Assembly (NCBI GenBank): GCA_026225295.1 | Contig: JAMFSN010000120.1 | Coordinates: 1-39,705, forward strand | DNA: 39,705 nucleotides | DNA from: Frankia alni | GTDB lineage: Bacteria > Actinomycetota > Actinomycetes > Frankiales > Frankiaceae | Direction: 5' to 3' | Shown here: in pieces, positions 8,036-17,307 of the stretch | How positions within the stretch are numbered: the stretch's first letter is position 1 | How the letters are laid out: each line of letters begins with the position of its first letter | Notes under the pieces: model-generated | Database searches by the model: none | What the model was told of the DNA's origin: nothing | Seen by the model: only the letters and a program-made list of their open reading frames with translations | Program-made: the position numbers and the translations under genes

Positions 8036-8062
8036 TCCTTCACCTCCTTCACCTCCTTCACC
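8036..8062. repeat. 9-bp tandem repeat (TTCACCTCC, 3 copies)
   Basis: Three adjacent copies of TTCACCTCC (the last slightly degenerate) overlap the DoxX stop and lie about 40 bp upstream of the amidase start. On the minus strand they read as repeated GGAGGTGAA, like a ribosome-binding site, but too far from the amidase GTG to serve it. A related 9-bp repeat (GGTGACGGG / GGTGAAGGA) occurs at about 1070-1103 inside the PrmC-like gene. Confidence 0.7.
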
Positions 8063-8474
8063 GGGTGTCGCGGTGAACGGCGAGGACCGCCTTGATCATG
8101 GGAATCTGGGCCGGCATGCGGGCCCAGAGGCCCGCGGCCCGGGTTACGTCGGCGGCCGGGTAGCCGCGCCCGCGGGCCCGGGTCGTCGCGTCCACCGCCA
8201 TCTGGAGGTTGGCCGGCCAGACCGCGAGCAGCAGGGCGGCGCTGGCCGGGCCGGCCCACCGCTGCTTCGTCAGCAGGCCCGCACCGCAGGCCAGCTCGGC
8301 GACCCCGCTCGCGTAGATCAGTTCCCGGTGCCGGGGCAGGTAGCGGGGCATCGCCGGGTGGAAGAGCGACGGTCTGGCCAGGTGGGCGATCCCGCTGGTC
8401 AGGAAGGCCCCCGCGACCCAACGCGCGTCCTGGCCGAGTCCGCGCCGGACCCGCCTAACTCGACTGAGGTTCAT
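8058..8474 (-). CDS. DoxX-like membrane protein
   Basis: Protein of 138 residues with three to four hydrophobic segments. It includes WVAGAFLTSGIAHLARP, LIYASGVAELACGAGLL and ASAALLLAVWPANLQMAVDA. The spacing and the GxxELxxGxGLL-like stretch match DoxX-family small membrane proteins. Some of these form redox complexes in the membrane; most are uncharacterised. ATG 8474 is chosen because the hydrophobic core begins soon after, and longer forms run into the divergent gene's leader. The stop codon lies in a 9-bp tandem repeat (about 8036-8062). Confidence 0.75.
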   Translation of the reverse strand: MNLSRVRRVRRGLGQDARWVAGAFLTSGIAHLARPSLFHPAMPRYLPRHRELIYASGVAELACGAGLLTKQRWAGPASAALLLAVWPANLQMAVDATTRARGRGYPAADVTRAAGLWARMPAQIPMIKAVLAVHRDTR

Positions 8475-8582
8475 GTTCGCCGACCGTACGACGCGCGACG
8501 GGGCGGTGCGCGGCGGACCCGCGGCCCCGACCGGTGGGAGGATCGTCGGACGGTCCCGGCATTCGTTTGCTCCGGGACCGTT

Positions 8583-8611
8583 CGAGGAGATCCGAGGAGA
8601 TCCGAGGAGGA
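8583..8611 (+). repeat. 10-bp tandem repeat containing the ribosome-binding site
   Basis: GAGGAGATCC is repeated twice and followed by a third partial copy ending GAGGAGG. The last copy is the Shine-Dalgarno of the conserved gene that starts at 8614, so the repeat multiplies a ribosome-binding site. Confidence 0.7.
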
Positions 8612-8613
8612 TT

Positions 8614-8961
8614 GTGCCTTCCACGACCCGCTTCCTGCAGGGCATCTTCCCGTTCACGGGGCAGGGCCTGGACGCGCCGTTCCTGCTCGATCCGGCCCTG
8701 ACCTACCAGGTGCCGCGGGGTGTCACCGCCCAGCCGGTCTACTTCCGGGGCGGGAACACCCTCGACGAGATGATCTGTGTGATCCTCGTCCGGGGTGGGA
8801 ACCCGATGCGGTACTTTCCCATCGGGGCCAAGGGGGACGTCCACGTGCCCTTGCGGGTGATCGAGGACCTCCTGGCCGACACCCGCGTGGAACTGCACGT
8901 GGCGGCGCCGGACGGATGCACCGGAGCTGCGGTGGTCGATCTGGGCATCGTCGAGATCTGA
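8614..8961 (+). CDS. Conserved hypothetical protein
   Basis: Protein of 115 residues that I do not recognise as a named family. It is soluble and beta-rich, with no signal peptide or membrane segment. Notable stretches are FPFTGQGLDAPFLLDPALTY, QPVYFRGGNTLDEMICVILV, MRYFPIGAKGDVHVPLRVIE and a C-terminus ending VVDLGIVEI. The motif density suggests a conserved compact sandwich fold. The GTG 8614 start follows a strong repeated GAGGAGG. A longer frame back to 8473 lacks a ribosome-binding site and overlaps the DoxX start, so it is not used. Confidence 0.7.
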   Translation: MPSTTRFLQGIFPFTGQGLDAPFLLDPALTYQVPRGVTAQPVYFRGGNTLDEMICVILVRGGNPMRYFPIGAKGDVHVPLRVIEDLLADTRVELHVAAPDGCTGAAVVDLGIVEI

Positions 8962-9104
8962 CCAGCCGCGACCGCGAACTGCCGGCTGTTGCGCGGCCCC
9001 ACGAACCGTGGGGTGTCCTGATTATCGACCCGGGGAATACTGGTCAGGTTGGACACATCATCCGGTCCGGTCGGCACCGGTCAGGCGAGCAGGGGGAGGG
9101 CCTC

Positions 9105-9650
9105 ATGGCCGATACAGCGCAGCCCGCGGCCACCGGACCGGTCGCGCCGCCCGGGGCCTACGTGATAGACCCGGCCGCCTCGATCGTCCGGTTCGTCACC
9201 CGCGGGATGTTCGGACTGTCCGCTGTGCGGGGGACCTTCGCGGTCGCCCAGGGCGCGATCGTGGTCGCCGAGCCGGCCACCGCCTCCACGGTGACCGCCG
9301 TGATCGACGCGGACAGCTTCGACACCCGGAACGCCAAACGCGATCGGCACGTGAAGTCCGCTGATCTGCTCGATGTCGCGGCCCACCCCTCGATCGACTT
9401 CCGCAGCACGGCCGTGACCGAGCAGGACGGTCGCTGGACGGTGACCGGCGAGCTGGCCGCCCACGGTGTCACCGCCCCGGTGTCGGTGGTGGTCGACGTC
9501 CCGGCCGGTTTCGTGGTCGACGAATCGGGCGTGGTGCGGTTCACGGCCCACTCGACGATCGACCGCCACGCCTTCGGGGTCACGAGGTTCAAGGGCATGG
9601 TGGCCCGGCGGCTCACGGTCACCGTGGAGCTGGTCGCCCAACCGGCCTGA
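9105..9650 (+). CDS. YceI family protein
   Basis: Protein of 181 residues with the YceI lipocalin-like barrel. It starts with AYVIDPAASIVRFVTRGMFG, continues through DSFDTRNAKRDRHVKSADLL (the conserved N-x-x-RD-x-H-x-x-x-DFL-type motif) and ends with HSTIDRHAFGVTRFKGMV. YceI proteins bind isoprenoid or polyprenyl-type lipids or amphiphiles. No signal peptide is visible, so this copy is probably cytoplasmic. ATG 9105 is preceded by GGGGGAGGG. It is convergent with the ankyrin gene. Confidence 0.9.
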   Translation: MADTAQPAATGPVAPPGAYVIDPAASIVRFVTRGMFGLSAVRGTFAVAQGAIVVAEPATASTVTAVIDADSFDTRNAKRDRHVKSADLLDVAAHPSIDFRSTAVTEQDGRWTVTGELAAHGVTAPVSVVVDVPAGFVVDESGVVRFTAHSTIDRHAFGVTRFKGMVARRLTVTVELVAQPA

Positions 9651-9680
9651 CCGGCCCGAAGCCGGCTGGTCGCCCGCCGG

Positions 9681-11198
9681 TCAGTCGCCCGCCGGTAGGG
9701 GCGCGGTGATCGGGGCCAGGACCGCGGCCACCGAGCGCTGATCGGAATGGCGGGCCCAGTCCAACGGGGTGCCCCCGAACCGGGCATCGCGCAGGTCCGG
9801 ATCGGCGCCCAGACCGAGCAGCACCCGGACCAGCTCGACGTTGCCGTGGTGGGCCGCCTGGTGCAGCGCGGTCTCCCATCGCCCTTCGACGGGGGTGTCC
9901 CCCCGGCCCAGGGCGTTCACATCGAAGCCCCGGGCGACCAGCAGCCGGACCGCGTCGGTCCGGCCGTCCGCGGCCGCCCAGACCACCAGTCCCGGCCGCC
10001 GCCGGCGGGCCCGGGCCCCGATCCCGGGATGGGCGGCGGTCAGCCGGTCAAGTTCGGTCCGGTCGGCGGCCAGCGCGGCGCCGACGAATGCGTCCAACGG
10101 CCGGAGGTCCGGCCGCGGCGCGCCGTGGGCGACGAGCGTCTCGACGAGCGCCCGACGGCCGGACCGGACCGCCACCTCGACCGGCGTCCGGCCGTCGGCC
10201 GGGAACGGGGAGCGCAGGTCTACGCCGTGGCCGGCCAGCAGCTCCACCCGCTCGGCGAAATCGTGGTCGATGGCCCACCGGAGCTGATCGCGCAGCATCG
10301 CGGCCGGGGAATCGACGGCGTCGCCGAGCCGGGCCCGCCAGACCCCGCCGTCCCCGGTGCCCAGCCCGTGGTCGAACAGCAGGCGCAGATGATCGTTCGC
10401 GGGCCGGAACATCCGGTTGTAAAGGGTCTGGCCGTCGTTGGGGTCCGCGCCCGCGTGGAGCAGGAGGGCGGCCAGGGCCGCCGCGTGGGGGTGCGCCGGC
10501 TGCCGCGCCGGACCCTGCTCGCCTTCGCCGAACACCCCGGTGAGCAGGGTGAACGGGGTCGGTAGCCCGTTCCACAGGTAGCCCTCGTTCGGGTCGGCGC
10601 CCGCATCGAGCAGCAGCTGGGCGGCCGCCCGGACGCTCGGCCAACCGACCGCCGGGTCGAGCCGGGAGTACACCAGGTAGAACAGCGGGCGCCAGCCGTA
10701 CGGACCACCCCGGCGGGCCGCCCGGGCCGGATCGGCGCTCAGGTGCCGCCGCAGCGCGGTCGGGTCGCCGGCCGCCGCGGCGGCCCAGATGTTCGACGCG
10801 GGCAGTTCGGGGTGCTTGGCGAGCAGGCTCCGGGCCTGGGCCCACCGTTCGGGATCATCCTCGGTGTAGGTCAGGCAGGCCAGCCGGCCGAACCGGTCGG
10901 CGATCGGCTCGGCGGCGGCCGCCGGACCGGTCGGGACCGACCCGTCCCACCGGTGCTCGGCGACCATGTCGAAGTAGTGCTTGAGCCGCGCCCAGCTGGT
11001 GAAGCCCTGCTCGCGGGCCACCACCAGCTGGGCCCGCGCGAGCGGAAACGCGGCGGCCGGCTCGATCGACGCCCCGTCGTGGGCACCGACCCGGGCAACG
11101 GCGTCCGGATCACCGGCGCGCACCGCGCGCTGCAACGTTCGGGCCTGCCCGCGCAGGTGCTCGAGGCTGGCGTTCTCGGGTACTGAAACGGTCGGCAT
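9681..11198 (-). CDS. Ankyrin-repeat protein
   Basis: Protein of 505 residues. The N-terminal ~90 residues (SLEHLRGQARTLQRAVRAGD, then ARAQLVVAREQGFTSWARLK) are a conserved header of actinobacterial ankyrin proteins. Multiple ankyrin repeats follow, for example LLLDAGADPNEG, LLLHAGADPNDG, LLVARGFDVNAL and ELVRVLLGLGADPDLRDA, the last near the C-terminus. It is a protein-protein interaction module with no enzymatic domain or signal peptide. The start ATG 11198 has a good GGGAGG upstream. Partners are unknown. A 13-bp direct repeat (GTCGCCCGCCGGT) flanks its stop codon. Confidence 0.87.
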   Translation of the reverse strand: MPTVSVPENASLEHLRGQARTLQRAVRAGDPDAVARVGAHDGASIEPAAAFPLARAQLVVAREQGFTSWARLKHYFDMVAEHRWDGSVPTGPAAAAEPIADRFGRLACLTYTEDDPERWAQARSLLAKHPELPASNIWAAAAAGDPTALRRHLSADPARAARRGGPYGWRPLFYLVYSRLDPAVGWPSVRAAAQLLLDAGADPNEGYLWNGLPTPFTLLTGVFGEGEQGPARQPAHPHAAALAALLLHAGADPNDGQTLYNRMFRPANDHLRLLFDHGLGTGDGGVWRARLGDAVDSPAAMLRDQLRWAIDHDFAERVELLAGHGVDLRSPFPADGRTPVEVAVRSGRRALVETLVAHGAPRPDLRPLDAFVGAALAADRTELDRLTAAHPGIGARARRRRPGLVVWAAADGRTDAVRLLVARGFDVNALGRGDTPVEGRWETALHQAAHHGNVELVRVLLGLGADPDLRDARFGGTPLDWARHSDQRSVAAVLAPITAPLPAGD

Positions 11199-11529
11199 CG
11201 CGACCTCCCTTCGAGTGCCTGATGTCCGCGTGGTCAGGCCGAAAGGAGGGCGGTGGAGCAGTGATCCGGCCGTGCCGGGTGGGCTGAGCCCTTCCCGCGG
11301 ACCGGGGGCGCCCCGAGCGCCGGGTTCGACTATACCGAGCCGGTGGACCGCCGGGCCCGGCGGTCATCCGCGTGGTCCGTCGGGGCCCGGACCCGACCCC
11401 GATCGTGCGGTGGGCGCAAAGGGGGGCACACCCCTGCTCTGGTGGATTGATTGGGCAGGTGTTGGGATGTGTAAATATGCGGCGGACGTGGCGGTTCGGA
11501 GGCCACGACCACGACGAAGGGAATGCAGA
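11199..11529. other. Intergenic region between ankyrin and whiB genes
   Basis: A 331-bp non-coding stretch separates the divergent ankyrin and WhiB genes and should hold both promoters. An AT-richer patch at 11440-11480 offers a weak candidate for whiB: TTGATT (11447-11452), 19 bp, TAAATA (11472-11477). I see no convincing operator or RNA element. Confidence 0.35.
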
Positions 11530-11772
11530 ATGGACTGGCGCCTGCGCGCCTCATGCCGGGACGAAGACCCTGAGCTCTTCTTCCCGGTTGGGACCACCGG
11601 CCCGGCCGTCGGGCAGATCGAGCGGGCGAAGTCGGTCTGCCGGTCGTGCTCCGTATCCGGCTCCTGCCTGAACTGGGCGATTGATTCCGGCCAGGATTCC
11701 GGCGTCTGGGGCGGACTCACCGCCGAGGAACGCCGCGCCGTCGCCCAGCGCCCGGCGGCCGTCTCCAGCTGA
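11530..11772 (+). CDS. whiB: WhiB family iron-sulfur transcription factor (WhiB1/WblE type)
   Basis: Protein of 80 residues with the four cluster-binding cysteines C9, C37, C40 and C46 (SCRDED, then CRSCSVSGSC). It has the GVWGG turn (residues 58-62) and a short basic tail. The beginning, MDWRLRASCRDEDPELFFPV, is nearly the WhiB1/WblE signature. WhiB1-type proteins carry an NO-sensitive 4Fe-4S cluster and work with the principal sigma factor. ATG 11530 is set by AAGGGA upstream. It stands alone about 3.8 kb upstream of the biosynthetic cluster; a link to that cluster is not shown. Confidence 0.93.
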   Translation: MDWRLRASCRDEDPELFFPVGTTGPAVGQIERAKSVCRSCSVSGSCLNWAIDSGQDSGVWGGLTAEERRAVAQRPAAVSS

Positions 11773-11773
11773 G

Positions 11774-11793
11774 GCGGATTTCCGGAAACCCGC
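11774..11793. repeat. Loop-less 20-bp near-palindrome after the whiB stop
   Basis: GCGGATTTCCGGAAACCCGC begins 2 bp after the whiB stop codon and is palindromic except for one position pair. It may be a protein-binding site or part of a termination region. Confidence 0.4.
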
Positions 11794-11915
11794 GGATCAC
11801 GTCCCGGGCGACGCCGTCGGTGGGGCCGGACCTGGTGGAACACGGGGCCAGGGGCCCGGCGAACGATCAGCGGGCAATCAGCGGAGCCTGCATTTCCGCC
11901 CGGTGACGCACGAAT

Positions 11916-11949
11916 CCTCGGACGATCGCTGGGGCGCGATCATCCGAGG
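11916..11949. terminator. Strong hairpin between convergent whiB and NlpC/P60 genes
   Basis: Arms of 14 bp, CCTCGGACGATCGC (11916-11929) and GCGATCATCCGAGG (11936-11949), pair with a single G-T type mismatch around a 6-nt loop. The hairpin is placed between the ends of two convergent genes, so it probably terminates both. There is no T-tract. Confidence 0.6.
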
Positions 11950-11973
11950 TCTCCGGCGTCGAGTCGGCCCGGG

Positions 11974-12975
11974 TTAGGAAATCCGGCCCACGTGGTAGTC
12001 GGTGGTCCAGATCTTCTGCAGCGAAACAACCGCGCCGGTGTGGGGCGCGGCCCACATCATTCCGCCGCCCGCGTAGATACCGACGTGGTAAATGCTGCTC
12101 GTTCCCCCGAAGAACACCAGGTCACCGGGTCGGGCCGCGGTCGTCGCAATTTTCGTGGACGCGTCGTACTGGGCCTGCGCGGTACGGGGAACGCTGCGGC
12201 CGAGCTGGCCGTAGATGTACTGCACCAGCCCTGAGCAGTCGAACGAGTACGGCCCGGATCCGCCGTAGACGTAGGCCGCGCCCGCGTGCGACGCCGCCAG
12301 CGAGACCAGCCGGGCGCCCAGCGAACTGGTCGAGTACGCCGTGCTGACCGTGGCCAGCGACGTGGCGGTGGTGCGGGCCGGCGCCGCGCCGACGGTCAGC
12401 TCTCCGACATTGGCCGAGGCCGTTCCCGCGTACGTACCGGTCCCCGCGTAGGTGGCGCGGACCTTGGTGGTGGTCAGGATCCGGGCCGTGTAGTGGGCGA
12501 AGCCGGTGCGGTCGGTCTGCAGGTACTTGAAGGTTGCCCAACCCTTGCTGGTCAGCACCTGGATGCGCAGCCTCTGGTTCGGCACGCCGTACAGCCGCGG
12601 GCCGCGGAACAGGCCGAAGGTGACCTGGGTGGCGACCCCGGCCCGGACGGTGGCGTGCCAGGGAGCGACCAGTAGGAGGGTGTGGACCCGGGTCGTCGGC
12701 GGCGCGGCCCGGGTGGCCGCCGCGGTGGTCGTGGTGGCGGTGGTGGTGGCGGCGGACGGGGTGCCGGCCAGGGCGGCCTGGGCGGGAATGGTGGCCAGGG
12801 CGACGCCCCCGGCGACGGTGCCGGTGGTGACCGCGACCTTGAGCCGGGCCGGCACGACTCCGGCGCGGATCGGGTCACGGTGCCGGCCGCGCCGGGGTCG
12901 GGCCGGACGTCCGGATCCGGCCGGGGCAGCAGATCGGGTTTTGGGCGTGCTGGAGTAAACCTGGAACGCAGGCAC
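11974..12975 (-). CDS. Secreted NlpC/P60 cell-wall hydrolase
   Basis: Protein of 333 residues from GTG 12975, with GGGAAGG upstream. A long basic N-terminus leads into a hydrophobic segment (residues about 46-70, VAVTTGTVAGGVALATIPAQ) that acts as a signal peptide. A Thr/Ala linker and a beta-rich domain (about 95-200) follow. The C-terminal NlpC/P60 domain (about 220-333) has C247 in FDCSGLV, H297 in IYHVGIY and H312 in AAPHTG, the complete papain-like triad. It should cleave peptidoglycan stem peptides outside the cell. It lies under a c-di-AMP riboswitch, the usual control of such hydrolases in actinobacteria. Confidence 0.92.
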   Translation of the reverse strand: MPAFQVYSSTPKTRSAAPAGSGRPARPRRGRHRDPIRAGVVPARLKVAVTTGTVAGGVALATIPAQAALAGTPSAATTTATTTTAAATRAAPPTTRVHTLLLVAPWHATVRAGVATQVTFGLFRGPRLYGVPNQRLRIQVLTSKGWATFKYLQTDRTGFAHYTARILTTTKVRATYAGTGTYAGTASANVGELTVGAAPARTTATSLATVSTAYSTSSLGARLVSLAASHAGAAYVYGGSGPYSFDCSGLVQYIYGQLGRSVPRTAQAQYDASTKIATTAARPGDLVFFGGTSSIYHVGIYAGGGMMWAAPHTGAVVSLQKIWTTDYHVGRIS

Positions 12976-12990
12976 GATGATCCTTCCCGT

Positions 12991-13180
12991 ACGCCTGCGG
13001 GGTTAGCTGTCGGGTTCGGGCCGGGTTGCCCGGCCGGCCGCGGGCGGTGCCGCGGCCGACTTCACCCCAAGGACGCGACCAGTTCGGCCGGGCCCGGAGA
13101 AACGTGGTTCCCCCGCTCCTGTCCCGATGCGGTGATCGGAGGGGACACCCGGGTCAGGGACAGGATTCGGCGTGGCGACC
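12991..13180 (-). promoter_or_regulatory. c-di-AMP riboswitch (ydaO/yuaA class)
   Basis: On the minus strand the 5' leader of the NlpC/P60 gene has the ordered landmarks of this riboswitch: CGCCGAATCCTG at the 5' side, GACAGGAGCGGGGGAACCA, then TTGGGGTGAA, then GGGCAACC, and finally CCGACAGCTAACCCCGCAGG closing the fold about 15 nt before the start codon. In actinobacteria this class controls resuscitation and cell-wall hydrolase genes and is generally an OFF switch when c-di-AMP binds. Confidence 0.92.
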
Positions 13181-13203
13181 CGGCTGCTGATGTGGTGCGG
13201 CGG

Positions 13204-13232
13204 ACGCTAACGACTACCCGTTGTGATGACAA
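13204..13232 (-). promoter_or_regulatory. Promoter of the riboswitch-controlled NlpC/P60 gene
   Basis: Read leftward: TTGTCA (-35, 13227-13232), exactly 17 bp, TAGCGT (-10, 13204-13209). Transcription would start near 13197, just upstream of the riboswitch 5' end. The fit of spacing and location supports it. Confidence 0.65.
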
Positions 13233-13495
13233 GAGCGGCTTCTCCCCGCATGTCCGCTCATATCGGTCACTCTCTGTTGGCCGCTAGGGCGAAGGAGATG
13301 GGTGGGCGGGTCGGCTGTGGGCCGGCGATCAACCCCGGAACCCCACGGGCACAGCACGTCGTCTCCAACAGGCGGCCGACGATCGACCTACCGGGTGAGG
13401 GTCGGCACGGTGCCCTACCGAGCCCGGATCGGAGCGCGCGTGACGTGCGCCACATTGCTCCACATCGACCCACGAGCCAGCACCCGGGGGGTCGG

Positions 13496-15333
<1,838 letters not shown>

Positions 15334-16221
15334 ATGGAAGTGAGTCGGTCGTCCGGGGGTGGGATCGGAATGCAGATCCATCAGTTCGACGCGAGTACCG
15401 CCACCGATGAAGATTTTGTGACGATCGCGAAGACCGTTTACACCGAAAAAATCGTTGTCCTGAAGAACCAGAATCTGACCCCGCACGGATTCGTTGAGCT
15501 GGGTCGACGGTTCGGTCGCCCGGAACCGTACTACGAATCGATGTACCACCACCCGACGGACGCCAACATTTTCGTCTCCGGAAACCTTCAGAATGCGGGC
15601 CGGAGCGTTGGCGTACCGAAGACGGGACAGTTCTGGCATGCCGACTACCAGTTCATGAAACGGCCTTTCGGTCTGACTCTGGTCTACCCTCAGATTCTCC
15701 CGAGGACCAACCGGGGTACCTATTTCATCGACATGGGGCGGGCGTACGAGCGGCTCACCGCCGGCCGGCGGGCGGCGATCGCCGGGACCCGCTCGCTGCA
15801 CAGCGTGCGGGACTATTTCAAGATCCGCCCCACGGACGTCCACCGCCCCATCGTGGACGTGCTGCGGGACATCGAGCGGGTCACGCCGCCGGTCAGCCAC
15901 CCGACGACCTTCCAGCACCCCGTGACCGGCGAGACCATTCTCTACCACAGCGAAGGCTTCACCTTCGCGATGACCGACGGCACCGGCCACCGGACCGGGG
16001 ACGACCTGCTCGGCCGGCTGCTGGAGGAGACCGGCCAGCTCGACCGGTCATTCCGTCACGGGAACATCCATCTTCAGGTGTACGAGAGCGGCGACCTCAT
16101 CATCTGGGACAATAGGAGCCTGATCCATCGGGCGCTGCACAATCCCAGCGCCGAACCGGCCGTTTCCTATCGGGTCACCGTGCACGACGAGCACCCATTC
16201 TACAGCGGTATCGATGGCTGA
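15334..16221 (+). CDS. Fe(II)/2-oxoglutarate dioxygenase, isonitrile synthase of the ScoE/Rv0097 type
   Basis: TauD-fold enzyme of 295 residues. The iron facial triad is H102, D104 (QFWHADYQF) and H265 (SLIHRAL), with R280 for 2-oxoglutarate. Long stretches match my recollection of M. tuberculosis Rv0097: KTVYTEKIVVLK, PYYESMYHH, GVPKTGQFWHADY, RGTYFID and KIRPTDVHRPI. Applying an offset of 30 to the ScoE active site as I remember it (Y96, Y97, Y101, H132, D134, R157, K193, H295, H299, R310) finds the same residue at every position: Y66, Y67, Y71, H102, D104, R127, K163, H265, H269, R280. ScoE oxidatively decarboxylates an N-carboxymethyl-3-aminoacid to a beta-isonitrile acid. ATG 15334 aligns with Rv0097's start. 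It overlaps the next gene by 8 bp. Confidence 0.88.
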   Translation: MEVSRSSGGGIGMQIHQFDASTATDEDFVTIAKTVYTEKIVVLKNQNLTPHGFVELGRRFGRPEPYYESMYHHPTDANIFVSGNLQNAGRSVGVPKTGQFWHADYQFMKRPFGLTLVYPQILPRTNRGTYFIDMGRAYERLTAGRRAAIAGTRSLHSVRDYFKIRPTDVHRPIVDVLRDIERVTPPVSHPTTFQHPVTGETILYHSEGFTFAMTDGTGHRTGDDLLGRLLEETGQLDRSFRHGNIHLQVYESGDLIIWDNRSLIHRALHNPSAEPAVSYRVTVHDEHPFYSGIDG

Positions 16222-17263
16222 GCAGGCGATGCGTCCGACCACCGTTCCGTTCCGGGCGCCGGCCCGGGTGGAGACGAGCCGGCCGGCGGAACGCCCGATC
16301 GGCGAGTACCCCGATGATCCGGACCTGATCGGGCAGATCCTCCGACCGTACCGGCCGCATTGCCAGTACCTTGTGAGCGCTCGCACGTGGGTCCGGGTGG
16401 GCGCGGTAGGTGAGCCGGCCCGGGTCGGGGTGGACTGCGATTTCGAGATTCCCGAATCCTGCTATATCGACGACACGGGCCACTTCAACTCGGTGGAATT
16501 CAACATCTGCTACAACCAGATGCTCTACTTTCTGCTGGCCAAGATGGTCAAGGAGTCGCTGGTCGGCCCGTTCTCCGCTTGGTCGATGGAAGATTTCTGG
16601 GCCCGTCAGCTGCCCGACGTCCTGATCACCGATTTTCGGAGTGCCTTCCGGACCCCGATGGCGGGCGGTCGATTCCGCGGTTTTCTGGAAATCACCGAGA
16701 TCACCGAGTGGGAGCGGAACGACCTGCGGGACGCGCTCATCGTGCTGCGCACCGAGTGTGGCTACTCAGATGACCGGCACGGCGACTGTGATGGCGAGGT
16801 GACCGTGGCGATCACGAACCCGCCGGTCGGCGACCGGGCGCCCGGCCCGGCGACCGCCGCGGAGCCGGCCCCGTCGTCGGGGGCCGCGTCGTTGTTGGCC
16901 GCGCTGCCGAGGGCCGAGCGCCGCGACGGACTGCTCGAACTGGTCGCCGGCGAAATCCGGGGCGCCCTGCTGATGGAGCCGACCGACGCCCTGGCCCCGG
17001 ACGCGAACTACTTCGAGCTGGGCCTGACCTCGCTGCACGTGATGGAGATCAAACAGCGCCTCGAACGACAGCTCGACCGGGACATCGAGTCGGCCCTCCT
17101 GTTCAACCACCCGAGTCTCGACGCGTTCGTGGACCGCCTCACCACTGGCGTGCTGGCCGATCTTTTCCCCACCGACCCGGCCCCCGACCGGCCGGGCCCG
17201 GCCCCGACGGCGCGGCGGACGCTCGTCGACCAGTTGCTCAACGACCTCTACCCGGCCGGATGA
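16214..17263 (+). CDS. ScoB/FcoT (Rv0098)-like hotdog protein fused to an acyl carrier domain
   Basis: Protein of 349 residues. Residues about 35-205 match FcoT/ScoB, the hotdog-fold thioesterase relative in isonitrile clusters. Shared stretches are LRPYRPHCQYLV, ESCYIDDTGHFNSVEFNICY followed by NQ, WSMEDFWARQLPDVLI, SAFRTPM and the ending GEVTVAITN. ScoB is known to add glycine to an alpha,beta-enoyl-ACP and release the adduct. After a Pro/Ala linker, residues about 240-312 form an ACP with attachment Ser S273 in ELGLTSLHVM (Thr instead of the usual Asp before Ser). In scoA-E and Rv0097-Rv0101 the ACP is a separate gene. The gene follows the ScoE-like gene directly, the order of Rv0097-Rv0098. 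Confidence 0.85.
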   Translation: MAEQAMRPTTVPFRAPARVETSRPAERPIGEYPDDPDLIGQILRPYRPHCQYLVSARTWVRVGAVGEPARVGVDCDFEIPESCYIDDTGHFNSVEFNICYNQMLYFLLAKMVKESLVGPFSAWSMEDFWARQLPDVLITDFRSAFRTPMAGGRFRGFLEITEITEWERNDLRDALIVLRTECGYSDDRHGDCDGEVTVAITNPPVGDRAPGPATAAEPAPSSGAASLLAALPRAERRDGLLELVAGEIRGALLMEPTDALAPDANYFELGLTSLHVMEIKQRLERQLDRDIESALLFNHPSLDAFVDRLTTGVLADLFPTDPAPDRPGPAPTARRTLVDQLLNDLYPAG

Positions 17264-17307
17264 AGCCCCCGGTCGAACGGCGGCCCCGCCCTCAGGAAGG
17301 AGCCACG

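Noticed and set aside
11530-11772. WhiB as the pathway-specific regulator of the cluster
   Set aside because: It is of the housekeeping WhiB1/WblE type, about 3.8 kb away and separated by convergent unrelated genes; the sequence gives no evidence for a link.
17260-17307. Upstream ATG start for PKS1 overlapping the previous stop (ATGA)
   Set aside because: The GTG at 17308 has a strong AGGAAGGAG at proper spacing, and the extra 16 residues are low complexity.
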